Under the pieces are notes generated by a model. The model saw only the letters and a program-made list of their open reading frames with translations. It made no database searches and was not told where the DNA came from. DNA of 64,000 nt. Origin: Sandaracinaceae bacterium. GTDB taxonomy: Bacteria > Myxococcota_A > Polyangia > Polyangiales > Sandaracinaceae. Shown here one piece after another: positions 46,062 to 54,961 of the stretch (its first letter is position 1; the number at the start of each line of letters is the position of its first letter). The position numbers were made by a program, and so were the translations under genes. The stretch is taken from NCBI GenBank assembly GCA_020633195.1, contig JACKEC010000020.1:1-64000 (forward strand), in the 5' to 3' direction.

Positions 46062-49000
46062 TCAGGGCGTCAGCGTGAACGCGTAGGAGGCGCCGTCGTC
46101 GAGCTCGACCGAGCCCGAGTTCGGTGCGCCGATCGCCACGTACGCGCGGCCCCCCGCGAAGGTCAGGCTCACCGCGCCGCCGAGGTTCGACTCCCCGAGC
46201 GTCTCGCCCGCGACCTGCGCGTACTGCGCGGTGACGAACCCGGACGCGCCCACGCGGTAGAGCCCCGCGCCGCCCGTGTTCACGATCCCCGACGACGCGC
46301 CGAAGGGCCCGCCGATCACCACCAGCGCGCCGCTCGCGCCGCGCGCGGCGTCGAGGCTCGTGCCGAAGCGCTCGCCCGCGGTCTGGCCGTCGAGGACCAG
46401 CTCCGCTCCCGACGCCGCGTCGACGAAGGGGATCGTGCCGCCCACGTTGGCGACGAGGCGCGCGCCGTCGACGAGCACCACGCGACCCACCTCGCCGCGT
46501 CCGTCGCGGTAGCGCGGCGCGCCGATCAGCAGGTCGGGCGCGCCGTCGCCGAAGAGGTTCACGCCGCCGCCGAGCGCGAAGCCGCCCTGCGCGTCCCTGT
46601 CGGTCCCGAACAGCGTGGTCCGCGTGAACGACGTCTCCGGGCCGCATCGCATCGCGGCGGACGCGTCGAAGCCGAAGAACACCACCACCTCGCCGGCGTT
46701 GTTCACCCCGCGCGGGTCGGCCTCGGGCGCGCCGGCGGCGAAGTCGTCGCAGCCGTCCGCGTTCAGGTCGCCGAGCGCGACGAGCCCCTCGCCGAGGCGC
46801 GCGCCCTCGGTGGTCCCGTCGAATTCCACGTCGGCGTCGCACACCGCCCAGATCGTTCCGTCGCCGGTCGGCGCTCGGCCGAAGACGACGCCGACCCCGC
46901 CCGCGTTGGTGACCCCGCCGGGATCCCACTCGCGCCCGCCGACCACGAGGTCGTCGAGGCCGTCGCCGTTGACGTCGAGGCCGCCGATCACGTCCTCGTT
47001 GCGCTGGTTCGCGAACGGCCCGTGGTAGAGCAGCATCGGCTCGTCCGCGACGGTCCCGTCGGCCTGACCGCGGAACACGTAGACGGTGCCCGGGTTGTCG
47101 CGGCGGGCGCACGCGCCGACGGGCGTCCAGGTCTCGGGCGCGAGCGTGTCGGGGATGTCCTCGTTGCGCGAGAGCACGAGCAGGTCGGGGATCGAGTCGC
47201 CGTCGAAGTCGCCCGCGCGCGCGACCTGCCAGCCGACCTCGTCGCCCTCGGACAGCGTCGTGAACCCCGCCAGCTCCTGGCTCGGTGCGCTCGCGGTGCC
47301 CGCGGCGGTGCCCGCGTAGATGCGCACCGTCCCGAGGTTGCGTCCCGGGCCGACCGCGTCGGTGCGGGGTGAGCCCACCGCGAGCTCGGGGAAGCCGTCG
47401 CCGTTCAGGTCGCCGAGCCACGCCGTCGAGAAGCCGACGAGCTGACCCGACGGATGCCGCGGCACCGTCAGCTCGGTGATCCCGCCGCGCGACGACGCGA
47501 GGTAGAGCGCGCCGCGGTCGTCGTTCATCCCCTCGACGGTGTCGTGGTAGGGCGCGAACGCGATCAGCTCCGCGCGGCCGTCGCCGTCGGCGTCGGCGAC
47601 CGCGCCGACCCCGAGGCCGAAGCGCTCCCCGCTCACGAGGCCCTCGACCTCGAGCTCGGGGCGCGCGGGCAGATCGCCGCCGCCGAGGAAGACCCGGATC
47701 ATGCCCGGCCGGTCGATCATCCCGTCCATCACCTCGGCGCGGGAGTCGCCGCTGATCAGGTCGAGGCGCGCGTCGCCGTCCACGTCGAACAGCGCGGCGG
47801 CGTTGCCGACGCGGTCCGACGCGAGGCCTTCGAACGACCAGTCCGCGCCCGCGTCGATGTCGGTGATCCCGGTCGCCGGCTCCCCGAACGCGCGGCCGTA
47901 GCGCGCGTAGATCGCGCCCGAGTCGACGCCGTCGGCGCCGTCGTGCAGGTAGCGGGTGGCCACGAGGTCGGCGAGCCCGTCGCCGTTCACGTCGCCGAGG
48001 AGCACGTCCTCGCCGAAGCGGGCGTTGTCGTCGACGGAGTCCGCGCGGGTCCAGATGAGGCGCGGGATCGCCTCCGGGCCGCCGCGGTCCGAGCCCATCA
48101 CCGGCCGACCCCGGTAGAGGAACACGGCGCCCGAGTCGGTCGTCCCCTCCGTCCCCATCACCGCGTAGGCGGCGAGGTCGCACACGCCGTCGCCGTCGAA
48201 GTCGCCCGCGGCGATCCCCTCGCCGAGCCGCATGCTCTCGATCGGCGCGACGGCGCCCATCGCGTCGACGCCGAGCCCGAAGATCTGCACGTCGGGCGCC
48301 GAGAGGAACCGCCCGTTCGGGTACGCGAGGAAGACGTGGACGACGCCCTGATCGCGCAGCCCGTCGGGGTCCTGGCCGAAGGGCGCGGACGCCGCGAGGT
48401 CGAGGCGGCCGTCGCCGTTGAAGTCGCAGACGGCGATGGAGTCGCCGAAGAGGTCGAAGGAGTTGTTGCCGAAGAACGAGCGCACGGGCGCGCGGGTGAA
48501 CGGCGCGCCGTCCTCGTCGACGCCGCCCTCGAGGCCGCCGTAGACGTAGACCGCGCCGACGTCGACGCGGATCGGGTCCGCGCGGCGCGCGCCGACGAGC
48601 AGATCGACGAAGCCGTCGGCGTCGATGTCCGCGAGCTGGACGTCGGTCCCGAACTCCTCGTCGCGGCTGTGACCGCTGAGGACGCGCGCCGGCTCGGGCC
48701 CGATCGTCCCCCCCTCGTTCAGGAAGACGAGCACGACGCCCGAGGCGAAGTAGTCGCCGCTGTGCGACTCCATCCCGACGACCACGTCGTCGTCGCCGTC
48801 GCCGTCGACGTCGCCCGAGCGGACGACGTGGGTCTCCGCGCGATCGCCGTCGAGCGCGCGGCTCGCGTCGTGGGGCGCGACGGTCGTGACGCGCGCCATC
48901 GCGGTGCGGCCCGTGTAGCGATCGGTGAACGTGACGGTGCCCGCGCCCGGCGCGGTCGCGCGGACGGTGGTGCCGGCGACGTGCTCGAGGCCCCCGGTGA

Positions 49001-49706
49001 CCGCGACGTCGTACTCGCCGCTGCCGCCCCGCGTGGGCAGCGCCGCGCTGCTCCCGACGGGGATGACCCACTCGGGCGGCGACAGCGACACCGACCCGTC
49101 GAGGACCACGTCGACCATCGCCTCGGCGCTGCTCTCGAGCAGCGTGTCGGTGAGGCGCACGATGTCGCGGCCGATCCGCGCGCCCGCCACGTACGCGCCG
49201 TCGGGGGTGATCGAGCCGCCCGACGCGTTCAGCGCGAGCTCGAAGGTGTAGGTGCCCGAGCCGCCCTCGCCTCGGAACATCAGGCGCTCGGCCGGCTCGA
49301 GGGCCACCCGCGCGGGCAGGATCCGCGGCGCGTCGACCACGGTGACGATCGCGCTCGCCTCGCCGTCGCAGCCGCGGTCCTCGAGCAGGATCACGTCCTG
49401 CGTGTCGGCCACGTCCGGGTCGCGCGAGCCCGCGACGTAGACGCCCGCGTTCGGGTCGACGTCGGCGCCGGAGCGGTTGTCGGCGACGCTCCAGTGGTAG
49501 GCGCCGGTGCCGCCGCGGCCGCGCAGGACGAAGAGCTGGCCCGCGCCGACCGTCGCCGAGCCGGGCTCGATCGAGAGCGGCGCGGCGATCTCGCCGCAGC
49601 GGGGCAGCACGCCGTCCGTCGTGGACAGCTCCGGGGGGACGGGGAACTCCCCTCGACAGCCCGTGACCACGAGCAGGGCCGCGCACCAGAGAGGACGACC
49701 GCGCAC
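46062..49706 (-). CDS. Giant FG-GAP repeat lipoprotein
   Basis: A 1214-residue lipoprotein. Lipobox VVTGC. Two or three Ig-like/cadherin-like beta repeats occupy about 25-270 (GSATVGAGQLFVLRGRGG pattern repeated). They are followed by about a dozen FG-GAP/VCBS repeats, each with a calcium-binding loop D-x-[ND]-x-DG-x-x-D (DVDGDGDDD, DFNGDGRLD, DVNGDGLAD), forming integrin alpha-like propellers. Similar proteins are calcium-dependent surface proteins for adhesion or carbohydrate recognition. GTG 49706 is the start before the signal peptide. Divergent from the cytochrome/DUF1501 operon, with 69 bases between them. Confidence 0.9.
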   Translation of the reverse strand: MRGRPLWCAALLVVTGCRGEFPVPPELSTTDGVLPRCGEIAAPLSIEPGSATVGAGQLFVLRGRGGTGAYHWSVADNRSGADVDPNAGVYVAGSRDPDVADTQDVILLEDRGCDGEASAIVTVVDAPRILPARVALEPAERLMFRGEGGSGTYTFELALNASGGSITPDGAYVAGARIGRDIVRLTDTLLESSAEAMVDVVLDGSVSLSPPEWVIPVGSSAALPTRGGSGEYDVAVTGGLEHVAGTTVRATAPGAGTVTFTDRYTGRTAMARVTTVAPHDASRALDGDRAETHVVRSGDVDGDGDDDVVVGMESHSGDYFASGVVLVFLNEGGTIGPEPARVLSGHSRDEEFGTDVQLADIDADGFVDLLVGARRADPIRVDVGAVYVYGGLEGGVDEDGAPFTRAPVRSFFGNNSFDLFGDSIAVCDFNGDGRLDLAASAPFGQDPDGLRDQGVVHVFLAYPNGRFLSAPDVQIFGLGVDAMGAVAPIESMRLGEGIAAGDFDGDGVCDLAAYAVMGTEGTTDSGAVFLYRGRPVMGSDRGGPEAIPRLIWTRADSVDDNARFGEDVLLGDVNGDGLADLVATRYLHDGADGVDSGAIYARYGRAFGEPATGITDIDAGADWSFEGLASDRVGNAAALFDVDGDARLDLISGDSRAEVMDGMIDRPGMIRVFLGGGDLPARPELEVEGLVSGERFGLGVGAVADADGDGRAELIAFAPYHDTVEGMNDDRGALYLASSRGGITELTVPRHPSGQLVGFSTAWLGDLNGDGFPELAVGSPRTDAVGPGRNLGTVRIYAGTAAGTASAPSQELAGFTTLSEGDEVGWQVARAGDFDGDSIPDLLVLSRNEDIPDTLAPETWTPVGACARRDNPGTVYVFRGQADGTVADEPMLLYHGPFANQRNEDVIGGLDVNGDGLDDLVVGGREWDPGGVTNAGGVGVVFGRAPTGDGTIWAVCDADVEFDGTTEGARLGEGLVALGDLNADGCDDFAAGAPEADPRGVNNAGEVVVFFGFDASAAMRCGPETSFTRTTLFGTDRDAQGGFALGGGVNLFGDGAPDLLIGAPRYRDGRGEVGRVVLVDGARLVANVGGTIPFVDAASGAELVLDGQTAGERFGTSLDAARGASGALVVIGGPFGASSGIVNTGGAGLYRVGASGFVTAQYAQVAGETLGESNLGGAVSLTFAGGRAYVAIGAPNSGSVELDDGASYAFTLTP

Positions 49707-49775
49707 CCGTGAAGACTACACCTCCCCGCGGAGGGACTCCTCCTCTATCCTGTGGATCACCTGGGAGCCCCAACC

Positions 49776-51182
49776 ATGCGTCGAGGTCTGGCCGCCGTCC
49801 TCTTCGCGTCGCTCGCGAGCTGCAGCGCGATCGACGAGGGTGGCGACGTGCACCCCGCGCGCTCCGAGGTCTTGCCCATGGGCAGCGCCGTCCTCGTCGC
49901 GCTGCCCGACGGGACGATCGTCGTCGAGGACGACGGGCGCCTGCTCCAGTACGACCCGCGCGCCGCCGACGCCGAGCCGACGGTGGTGGGGCCCGCCACC
50001 GACATCGGCGAGGTGCACGCCGCGGTGCCGATGGACGGCGCGATCCTCGTGCTCGCGTCGGGGGGCACGTTCATCCTCCGCGAGGACGCGTGGATCCCGT
50101 CGCCCCTCGCCGACGCGCTCGACGGGCCGATCGTGGACGCGCTCCTCTTGCCGTCGCCGACCGGCCGGGGCCAAGGCGACTTGTGGATCGCGACGGCGTC
50201 GTCGCTCTACCGGGTGGTCGACGGCGTCGCGGAGCGGCTCACCCTCGACGAGTCCCTCGCCGACGCGCAGCTCGCGCCGGCGCGGCGACCCGAGGGCCCG
50301 GCGCTCTGGGTGCGGCTCGCCGATCGCGTGCTCGAGATCTGGCGGGACCGCAGCGGCGTGATCCGCACCGCGGCGCTGATCCTCGAGGGCGCGCCCGACG
50401 CGATCGGCGGCGACGCCGACGGCAACGGCTGGGTCGTCCTCGGCGGCCGGCTCCACTCGATCGGCGCGGACCGACGCCTCGTCGATCGTGGGGTCGAGGT
50501 CGCGCGGCTGCTCACGTCGCCGCTGTCGCACGAGGTGTGGGTGATCGACGCGGCGGGGGCGTCGTGGCTGCACGCCGACGGCACGCTCTTCCACGCGCCC
50601 GACGTGACGGTCGACCCGACGCAGGTCCTCGCGGTCGCCGCCGACGGGTCGCTCTACGCGAGCGGCGCCAGCATCGTGCGCTACGCGCCGCGCCGCTACG
50701 CGCGGGTCCGCGGCGCGCCGGACGGCTCGCTGCTCGTGACCCCGCAGACCTTCGACATCGAGGTCGAGGGCAGCCCCACGATCGAGGCGACGATCGACGG
50801 CGAGGCCGTGGCCGTCGCCGCCGACCCGAACCGGGTCGAGCTCGATCCGGTGGCGCTCGGCGAGGGCTCGCACGAGCTCGTGGTGCGGGTGGTCTACGAC
50901 GACGGGACGCTGCCGGTGACGGACCGGCGCGCGTTCGAGGTCATCACGAACGCGACGTGGACCGAGGACGTGCAGCCGCTCTACGACGCGCACTGCGCCG
51001 CCTGCCACGGGCCCGAGGGCTCGGCGGTGACGCGGCTCGGCACGCGCGAGGAGTGGCAGACGCGCATCGAGGTGATCCTCCAGAACGTGGATCAGGGCCG
51101 CATGCCGCTCGGGCGGGCGCCGCTCTCCCGGCGCGAGGTGGCGCTGATCCAGGCCTGGCAGGTAGGAGGGTTCGACGAATGA
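49776..51182 (+). CDS. Lipoprotein with propeller-like region and C-terminal cytochrome c domain
   Basis: A 468-residue lipoprotein, first gene of a four-gene operon. Lipobox LASC. The N-terminal 320 residues are propeller-like strands (VALPDGTIVVEDDG, LWIATASSLYRV, VWVIDAAGASWL). An Ig-like segment follows at about 330-395. The C-terminal domain has one canonical CxxCH (HCAACHGPEG) and a downstream Met (GRMPLG), so it binds one haem c. Start ATG 49776 is preceded by a GGGAG site. It probably passes electrons to, or is a structural partner of, the DUF1549-like protein that follows. Confidence 0.83.
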   Translation: MRRGLAAVLFASLASCSAIDEGGDVHPARSEVLPMGSAVLVALPDGTIVVEDDGRLLQYDPRAADAEPTVVGPATDIGEVHAAVPMDGAILVLASGGTFILREDAWIPSPLADALDGPIVDALLLPSPTGRGQGDLWIATASSLYRVVDGVAERLTLDESLADAQLAPARRPEGPALWVRLADRVLEIWRDRSGVIRTAALILEGAPDAIGGDADGNGWVVLGGRLHSIGADRRLVDRGVEVARLLTSPLSHEVWVIDAAGASWLHADGTLFHAPDVTVDPTQVLAVAADGSLYASGASIVRYAPRRYARVRGAPDGSLLVTPQTFDIEVEGSPTIEATIDGEAVAVAADPNRVELDPVALGEGSHELVVRVVYDDGTLPVTDRRAFEVITNATWTEDVQPLYDAHCAACHGPEGSAVTRLGTREEWQTRIEVILQNVDQGRMPLGRAPLSRREVALIQAWQVGGFDE

Positions 51183-51207
51183 ACGAGAGAGCGGAAGGAG
51201 GCCCGCC

Positions 51208-52824
51208 ATGCGGCGCGCCCTGATCCCGTCCACGGTCATCGGAGCGCTCGCGCTCGTGACCGGGATCGTGTTGTTCATCGGCTTGAGCCCGAGCGAGGCG
51301 GAGTGCCTCGATCCCGAGCTCTGTCGCCCGCAGCAGACGCGGCTCGACGACCACGGCTACCTGCGAGCCGTCAGCCTCGACGTGCGCGGGCACGTCCCGA
51401 GCCCCGAAGAGCACGCGCGCGTCGACGCCGAGGGCGGCCTCAGCGACGCGATGCTCGACGAGTGGCTCGACTCGCCCGAGTTCGCCGAGCGGGTCGTGCG
51501 GCGTCACCGCGCGCTCATCTGGGACAACATCTCGACGGCGACGCGGCTCTACCACTTCCGGCGCACGCTCGGCGTCACGGCGGGGCTCTGGCACCAGACG
51601 AACCGCTCCACCGAGACCGCCTACCGCGGCGGCACCGACGCGGCCGACTGCCGCGACGAGCCGCTCACCTACGCGGCGGACGGGTCCATCGAGGTCGACG
51701 CCTCGGGGCGCGAGGGCTACGTGATGGTCGAGCCGTTCTGGGCTCCCGGCACGAGCATCAAGGTCTGCGGCTTCGACGCGCAGGAGGCGCGCTTCTCGCC
51801 GAGCGGCGCGGACTGCGCGACCCGCGCGGCGGTCGGCGACCCGGGCTGCGGCTGCGGCCCGAACCTCCGCTGGTGCCACACCAACGCGGTCCGCGACGCG
51901 GTGCTGCGCTCGTTCTCGCACGAGCTCGAGCAGCGCATCGTCGCCCACGTCGAGGCCGACGAGCCCTACCACGCGCTGCTCACCTCGCGGCGCGGCTTCG
52001 TGAACGGGCCCCTCGACTACTTCTGGCGCTACCACCGCGAGTCGTCGAACAACGTGCACCTCGTGCCCGAGGCGATCGACGTCGACGCGCTCCCCGAGAC
52101 CTCGATCGACGGCGGCGGCCTCGCGTTCGCCGACGAGGACACGTGGTCGTCGACCACGCTCCCCGAGGAGCACGCGGGCCTGCTCACCCACCCGGTGTAC
52201 CTGCTCCGCTTCCAGACGAACCGCGCCCGCGCGAACCGCTTCTACGACGCGTTCCTCTGCCAGCCGTTCCAGCCGCCGGAGGGCGGCATCCCGCTCGACG
52301 ACGAGGTCGCGGCGGCGCAGCCCGACGTGCAGCAGCGCCCGGGCTGCAACTACTGCCACGCGATCCTCGAGCCGGCCGCGGCGCACTGGGGCCGCTGGAC
52401 GCAGCAGGGCGGCGGCTTCCTCGAGCCCGAGCTGTTCCCCGAGTTCCGGCAGGAGTGCTTCGACTGCGGGATCGGCGCGGAGCCCTGCAGCGACGTCTGC
52501 CGCTTCAACTACGTGACCCGCGCGCTCTCGCCCGAAGAGGAGGGGAACCTCGGCCGCCTCCGCGCGTTCGAGTTCCTCCGCGAGGAGCACCGCCCCAACG
52601 TCGAGGAGGGCCCCGCCGGCCTCGTCCGCGCGGGCCTCGCCGACGGTCGCTTCACCGCCTGCGCGGTGCGCCGCACGACCGAGTGGCTGCTCGGCCGCGA
52701 GCTGCGCGAGGGCGAGGAGGCGTGGACGCGCGAGCTCACCGACGACTTCCTCACCAGCGACTTCCGCTACCGCGATCTCGTCCGGGCGGTCGTCCGGTCC
52801 GAGACCTACCGGAGGGCCCTCTGA
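51208..52824 (+). CDS. DUF1549-like haem-binding exported protein
   Basis: A 538-residue exported protein with an N-terminal signal anchor (IGALALVTGIVLFIGL). The first part (VSLDVRGHVPSPEEH...LDEWLDSPEFAERVVRRHRAL) matches the DUF1549 type. A middle region has several Cys pairs (GCGCGPNLRWCH), then a haem c motif CNYCHA near 380 followed by AAHWGRW, then a C-terminal DUF1585-like tail (YRDLVRAVVRSETYRR). Related planctomycete proteins sit beside DUF1501 and cytochrome genes. Function unknown; a role in extracellular oxidation of large substrates is inferred. Overlaps the next gene (TGATG). Confidence 0.78.
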   Translation: MRRALIPSTVIGALALVTGIVLFIGLSPSEAECLDPELCRPQQTRLDDHGYLRAVSLDVRGHVPSPEEHARVDAEGGLSDAMLDEWLDSPEFAERVVRRHRALIWDNISTATRLYHFRRTLGVTAGLWHQTNRSTETAYRGGTDAADCRDEPLTYAADGSIEVDASGREGYVMVEPFWAPGTSIKVCGFDAQEARFSPSGADCATRAAVGDPGCGCGPNLRWCHTNAVRDAVLRSFSHELEQRIVAHVEADEPYHALLTSRRGFVNGPLDYFWRYHRESSNNVHLVPEAIDVDALPETSIDGGGLAFADEDTWSSTTLPEEHAGLLTHPVYLLRFQTNRARANRFYDAFLCQPFQPPEGGIPLDDEVAAAQPDVQQRPGCNYCHAILEPAAAHWGRWTQQGGGFLEPELFPEFRQECFDCGIGAEPCSDVCRFNYVTRALSPEEEGNLGRLRAFEFLREEHRPNVEEGPAGLVRAGLADGRFTACAVRRTTEWLLGRELREGEEAWTRELTDDFLTSDFRYRDLVRAVVRSETYRRAL

Positions 52825-53507
52825 TGGCGCGCACATCGCTGAGGCTCGCCCTCTCGCTCACCGTGCTGCTCGGCTGCCAGAGCGGCTCGGTGCCGGTCGG
52901 CCACGAGGACCACCGCTTCGAGGACGGCGCGAACGTCGACCTCGGCACCGCGCCCTGGCGCGCGCGCCGGCGGATGGACATCGACCAGCTCGACACGTCG
53001 ATCCGCGCGGTCACCGGGGGCATCGGCTGGGAGGCGTGGAGCACGCCGACCGACGGCGCGCCCTTCGTCCGCGAGCGCTACTTCGACACCTACCGCGACA
53101 CCCTCGGGGTGCCCGACTACATCAACAGCTCGACCGAGGACCTGAGCGTCTCGCTCCTCTTCGAGAAGTTCCTCGACGACGCGGCCCGCGACGTGTGCGC
53201 GCGGCTCGCGGCGCGCGAGGCGGGCTCGGGCCGGGTCTACGACGGAGACGCGCAGGGCGTCTTCGCGCCGGCCATCGTCGAGAGTCCGGACAACACCCCG
53301 GCGGAGGTGAGCGAGGCGCTCGCCAACCTCCTGCTCCGCTTCCACGGGCGCAGCCTCGAGCCGACCGACCCGCAGCTCGCGCCGTGGATCGATCTGCACG
53401 GGCGCCTGGTCGCCGCGACCGCCGACGCCGATCCCCCCGCGCCCCAGCGCGTGTGGGGCGGCGTGTGCGTCGCGCTCATCACCCACCCGGACTTCTACAC
53501 CTACTGA
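52824..53507 (+). CDS. Lipoprotein partner of the DUF1549/DUF1501 operon
   Basis: A 227-residue lipoprotein. Lipobox LLGC, then a sequence starting RRRMDIDQLDTSIRAVTGG that resembles the DUF1587-like opening of planctomycete PSD proteins, and segments (LGVPDYINSSTEDLS, LFEKFLDDAARDVCARL) typical of their helical part. It has no haem motif. Coupled to the upstream gene by a TGATG overlap and followed by DUF1501 after a short gap with a GAGGG site. It looks like a truncated or split member of the DUF1587/DUF1592-type family. Confidence 0.7.
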   Translation: MARTSLRLALSLTVLLGCQSGSVPVGHEDHRFEDGANVDLGTAPWRARRRMDIDQLDTSIRAVTGGIGWEAWSTPTDGAPFVRERYFDTYRDTLGVPDYINSSTEDLSVSLLFEKFLDDAARDVCARLAAREAGSGRVYDGDAQGVFAPAIVESPDNTPAEVSEALANLLLRFHGRSLEPTDPQLAPWIDLHGRLVAATADADPPAPQRVWGGVCVALITHPDFYTY

Positions 53508-53517
53508 GGGCGACGTG

Positions 53518-54918
53518 ATGGACGACAAGAACCACAAGCTCTTCGGGCGTCGCGGCTTCCTCGGGGGCGTGCTCGCCGTCGGGGGCGCCGCGGGCCTCGG
53601 CGTCGGCGGCTGGAGCGCGCTCGCGCGCCTCGCGCAGGGTCAGGACGGCACCGCGCCGCCCGACCGCTTCTACGTGTTCGCGTACTTCCAGGGCGGCTGG
53701 GACACGCTGCTCGGGATCGACCCGCGCGACCCCGCCGTGTTCAGCGAGGACAGCGTCGGCGTCACCCGGATCATGCCGGGCTACGGCAACCAGTCCACGG
53801 CCGAGTTCCAGGCCGCGCCGGCCTACGCGCCCGGCACCGAGATCCTGCTCGGCCCGGCCGCGCGCCCGCTCGACGCGGTCGCCGACCGGCTGACGGTGGT
53901 CCGCGGGATGAGCATGGACACGCTCACCCACGAGGTCGGTCGCCGGCGGTTCATCACCGGCAAGCCGCCCTCGGGCCTCAACGCGCGCGGCTCCGCGGGC
54001 ACCGCGTGGCTCGCGTCGCGGTGGGGCGGGCAGCGGCTCATCCCGAACCTCTCCGTCCGCGTCGAGAGCTTCAACCCGGATCTGTCGCCCGAGTTCTCCG
54101 CGCTCCGCGTGGGCAGCTCCGCGGACCTCGTGGCGATGCTCCGCCGGCGCGACCCGATCCCCGAGGACGCGGTCGACCAGGCGATCAACGACCTGCACAC
54201 CGACGAGGCGAGCTGCGCCCGCGCGCTCGGCTCGCCGATGCTCCGCGGCGCCGAGTCGGCCCGTCAGCGCATGCGCGCGGTGCTCGACGCCGACGTGCAG
54301 TCGCTCTTCGACTTCGGCAACGCGACCGACCCCACGATGATGGCGCTCCGCGATCGCTACGGCTTCGCCACCAACCAGCTCACCACGCCGGGCGCGCAGG
54401 CCGCGGTCGCCTACCAGGCCCTCGCCAACGGCGTCTCGCGGGCGGTGTCGTTCACCGCCACCGACAGCCTCGACACGCACTTCGACGACTGGGAGGACGA
54501 CCAGGCGCCGCGCCAGCGCACGGGCTGGAAGGCGATCGCGGACCTCGCCGCCCACCTCGCCGAGACGCCCTACGAGGGCGGCGAGTCGATGCTCGACAGG
54601 ACCTACATCGTCGCGTTCAGCGAGTTCATGCGCACGCCGCTGCTCAACGCGCGCGGCGGCCGCGACCACTGGCTCACCAACAGCTGCGCGATCGTCGGCG
54701 GCAAGGCCCGCTCGGGCGGCCGCGTCATCGGCGCGGCGAGCGACGTCGGCATGTCGCCGCAGCTCGTCGACCTCGCGACCGGCCGCGTCACCGACGACCC
54801 GACCGGCTCGATCATCTACCCCGAGCACGTGCTCCGCTCGATGCTCGTCGACGCGGGCCTCGAGGAGGATCGCGCCGACCTCCGCGTCCCCGCCATCCCG
54901 GGGCTGCTCAGCACCTGA
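53518..54918 (+). CDS. DUF1501 family protein, Tat-exported
   Basis: A 466-residue protein with a twin-arginine signal (GRRGFLGGVLAVGGAAG). The mature part shows DUF1501 signatures: FYVFAYFQGGWDTLLGIDPRD, RRRFITGKPP, DTHFDDWE, YIVAFSEFMRTPLLN and GGRDHW. The family adopts an alkaline-phosphatase-like fold and often accompanies DUF1549 or DUF1800 proteins. It is folded in the cytoplasm before export, consistent with a metal-binding site. ATG 53518 is preferred to the GTG 53515 just before it. Last gene of the operon; the barrel gene begins 43 bases later. Confidence 0.88.
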   Translation: MDDKNHKLFGRRGFLGGVLAVGGAAGLGVGGWSALARLAQGQDGTAPPDRFYVFAYFQGGWDTLLGIDPRDPAVFSEDSVGVTRIMPGYGNQSTAEFQAAPAYAPGTEILLGPAARPLDAVADRLTVVRGMSMDTLTHEVGRRRFITGKPPSGLNARGSAGTAWLASRWGGQRLIPNLSVRVESFNPDLSPEFSALRVGSSADLVAMLRRRDPIPEDAVDQAINDLHTDEASCARALGSPMLRGAESARQRMRAVLDADVQSLFDFGNATDPTMMALRDRYGFATNQLTTPGAQAAVAYQALANGVSRAVSFTATDSLDTHFDDWEDDQAPRQRTGWKAIADLAAHLAETPYEGGESMLDRTYIVAFSEFMRTPLLNARGGRDHWLTNSCAIVGGKARSGGRVIGAASDVGMSPQLVDLATGRVTDDPTGSIIYPEHVLRSMLVDAGLEEDRADLRVPAIPGLLST

Positions 54919-54961
54919 GCGACGGCTCGCGCCGCCGACCGCCTGATAGACTCGCGACCGG

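Noticed and set aside
45121..49773. 1550-residue minus-strand frame overlapping the FG-GAP gene and others
   Set aside because: Arg-rich throughout, covers several genes with good motifs on both strands, and is not supported by any domain.
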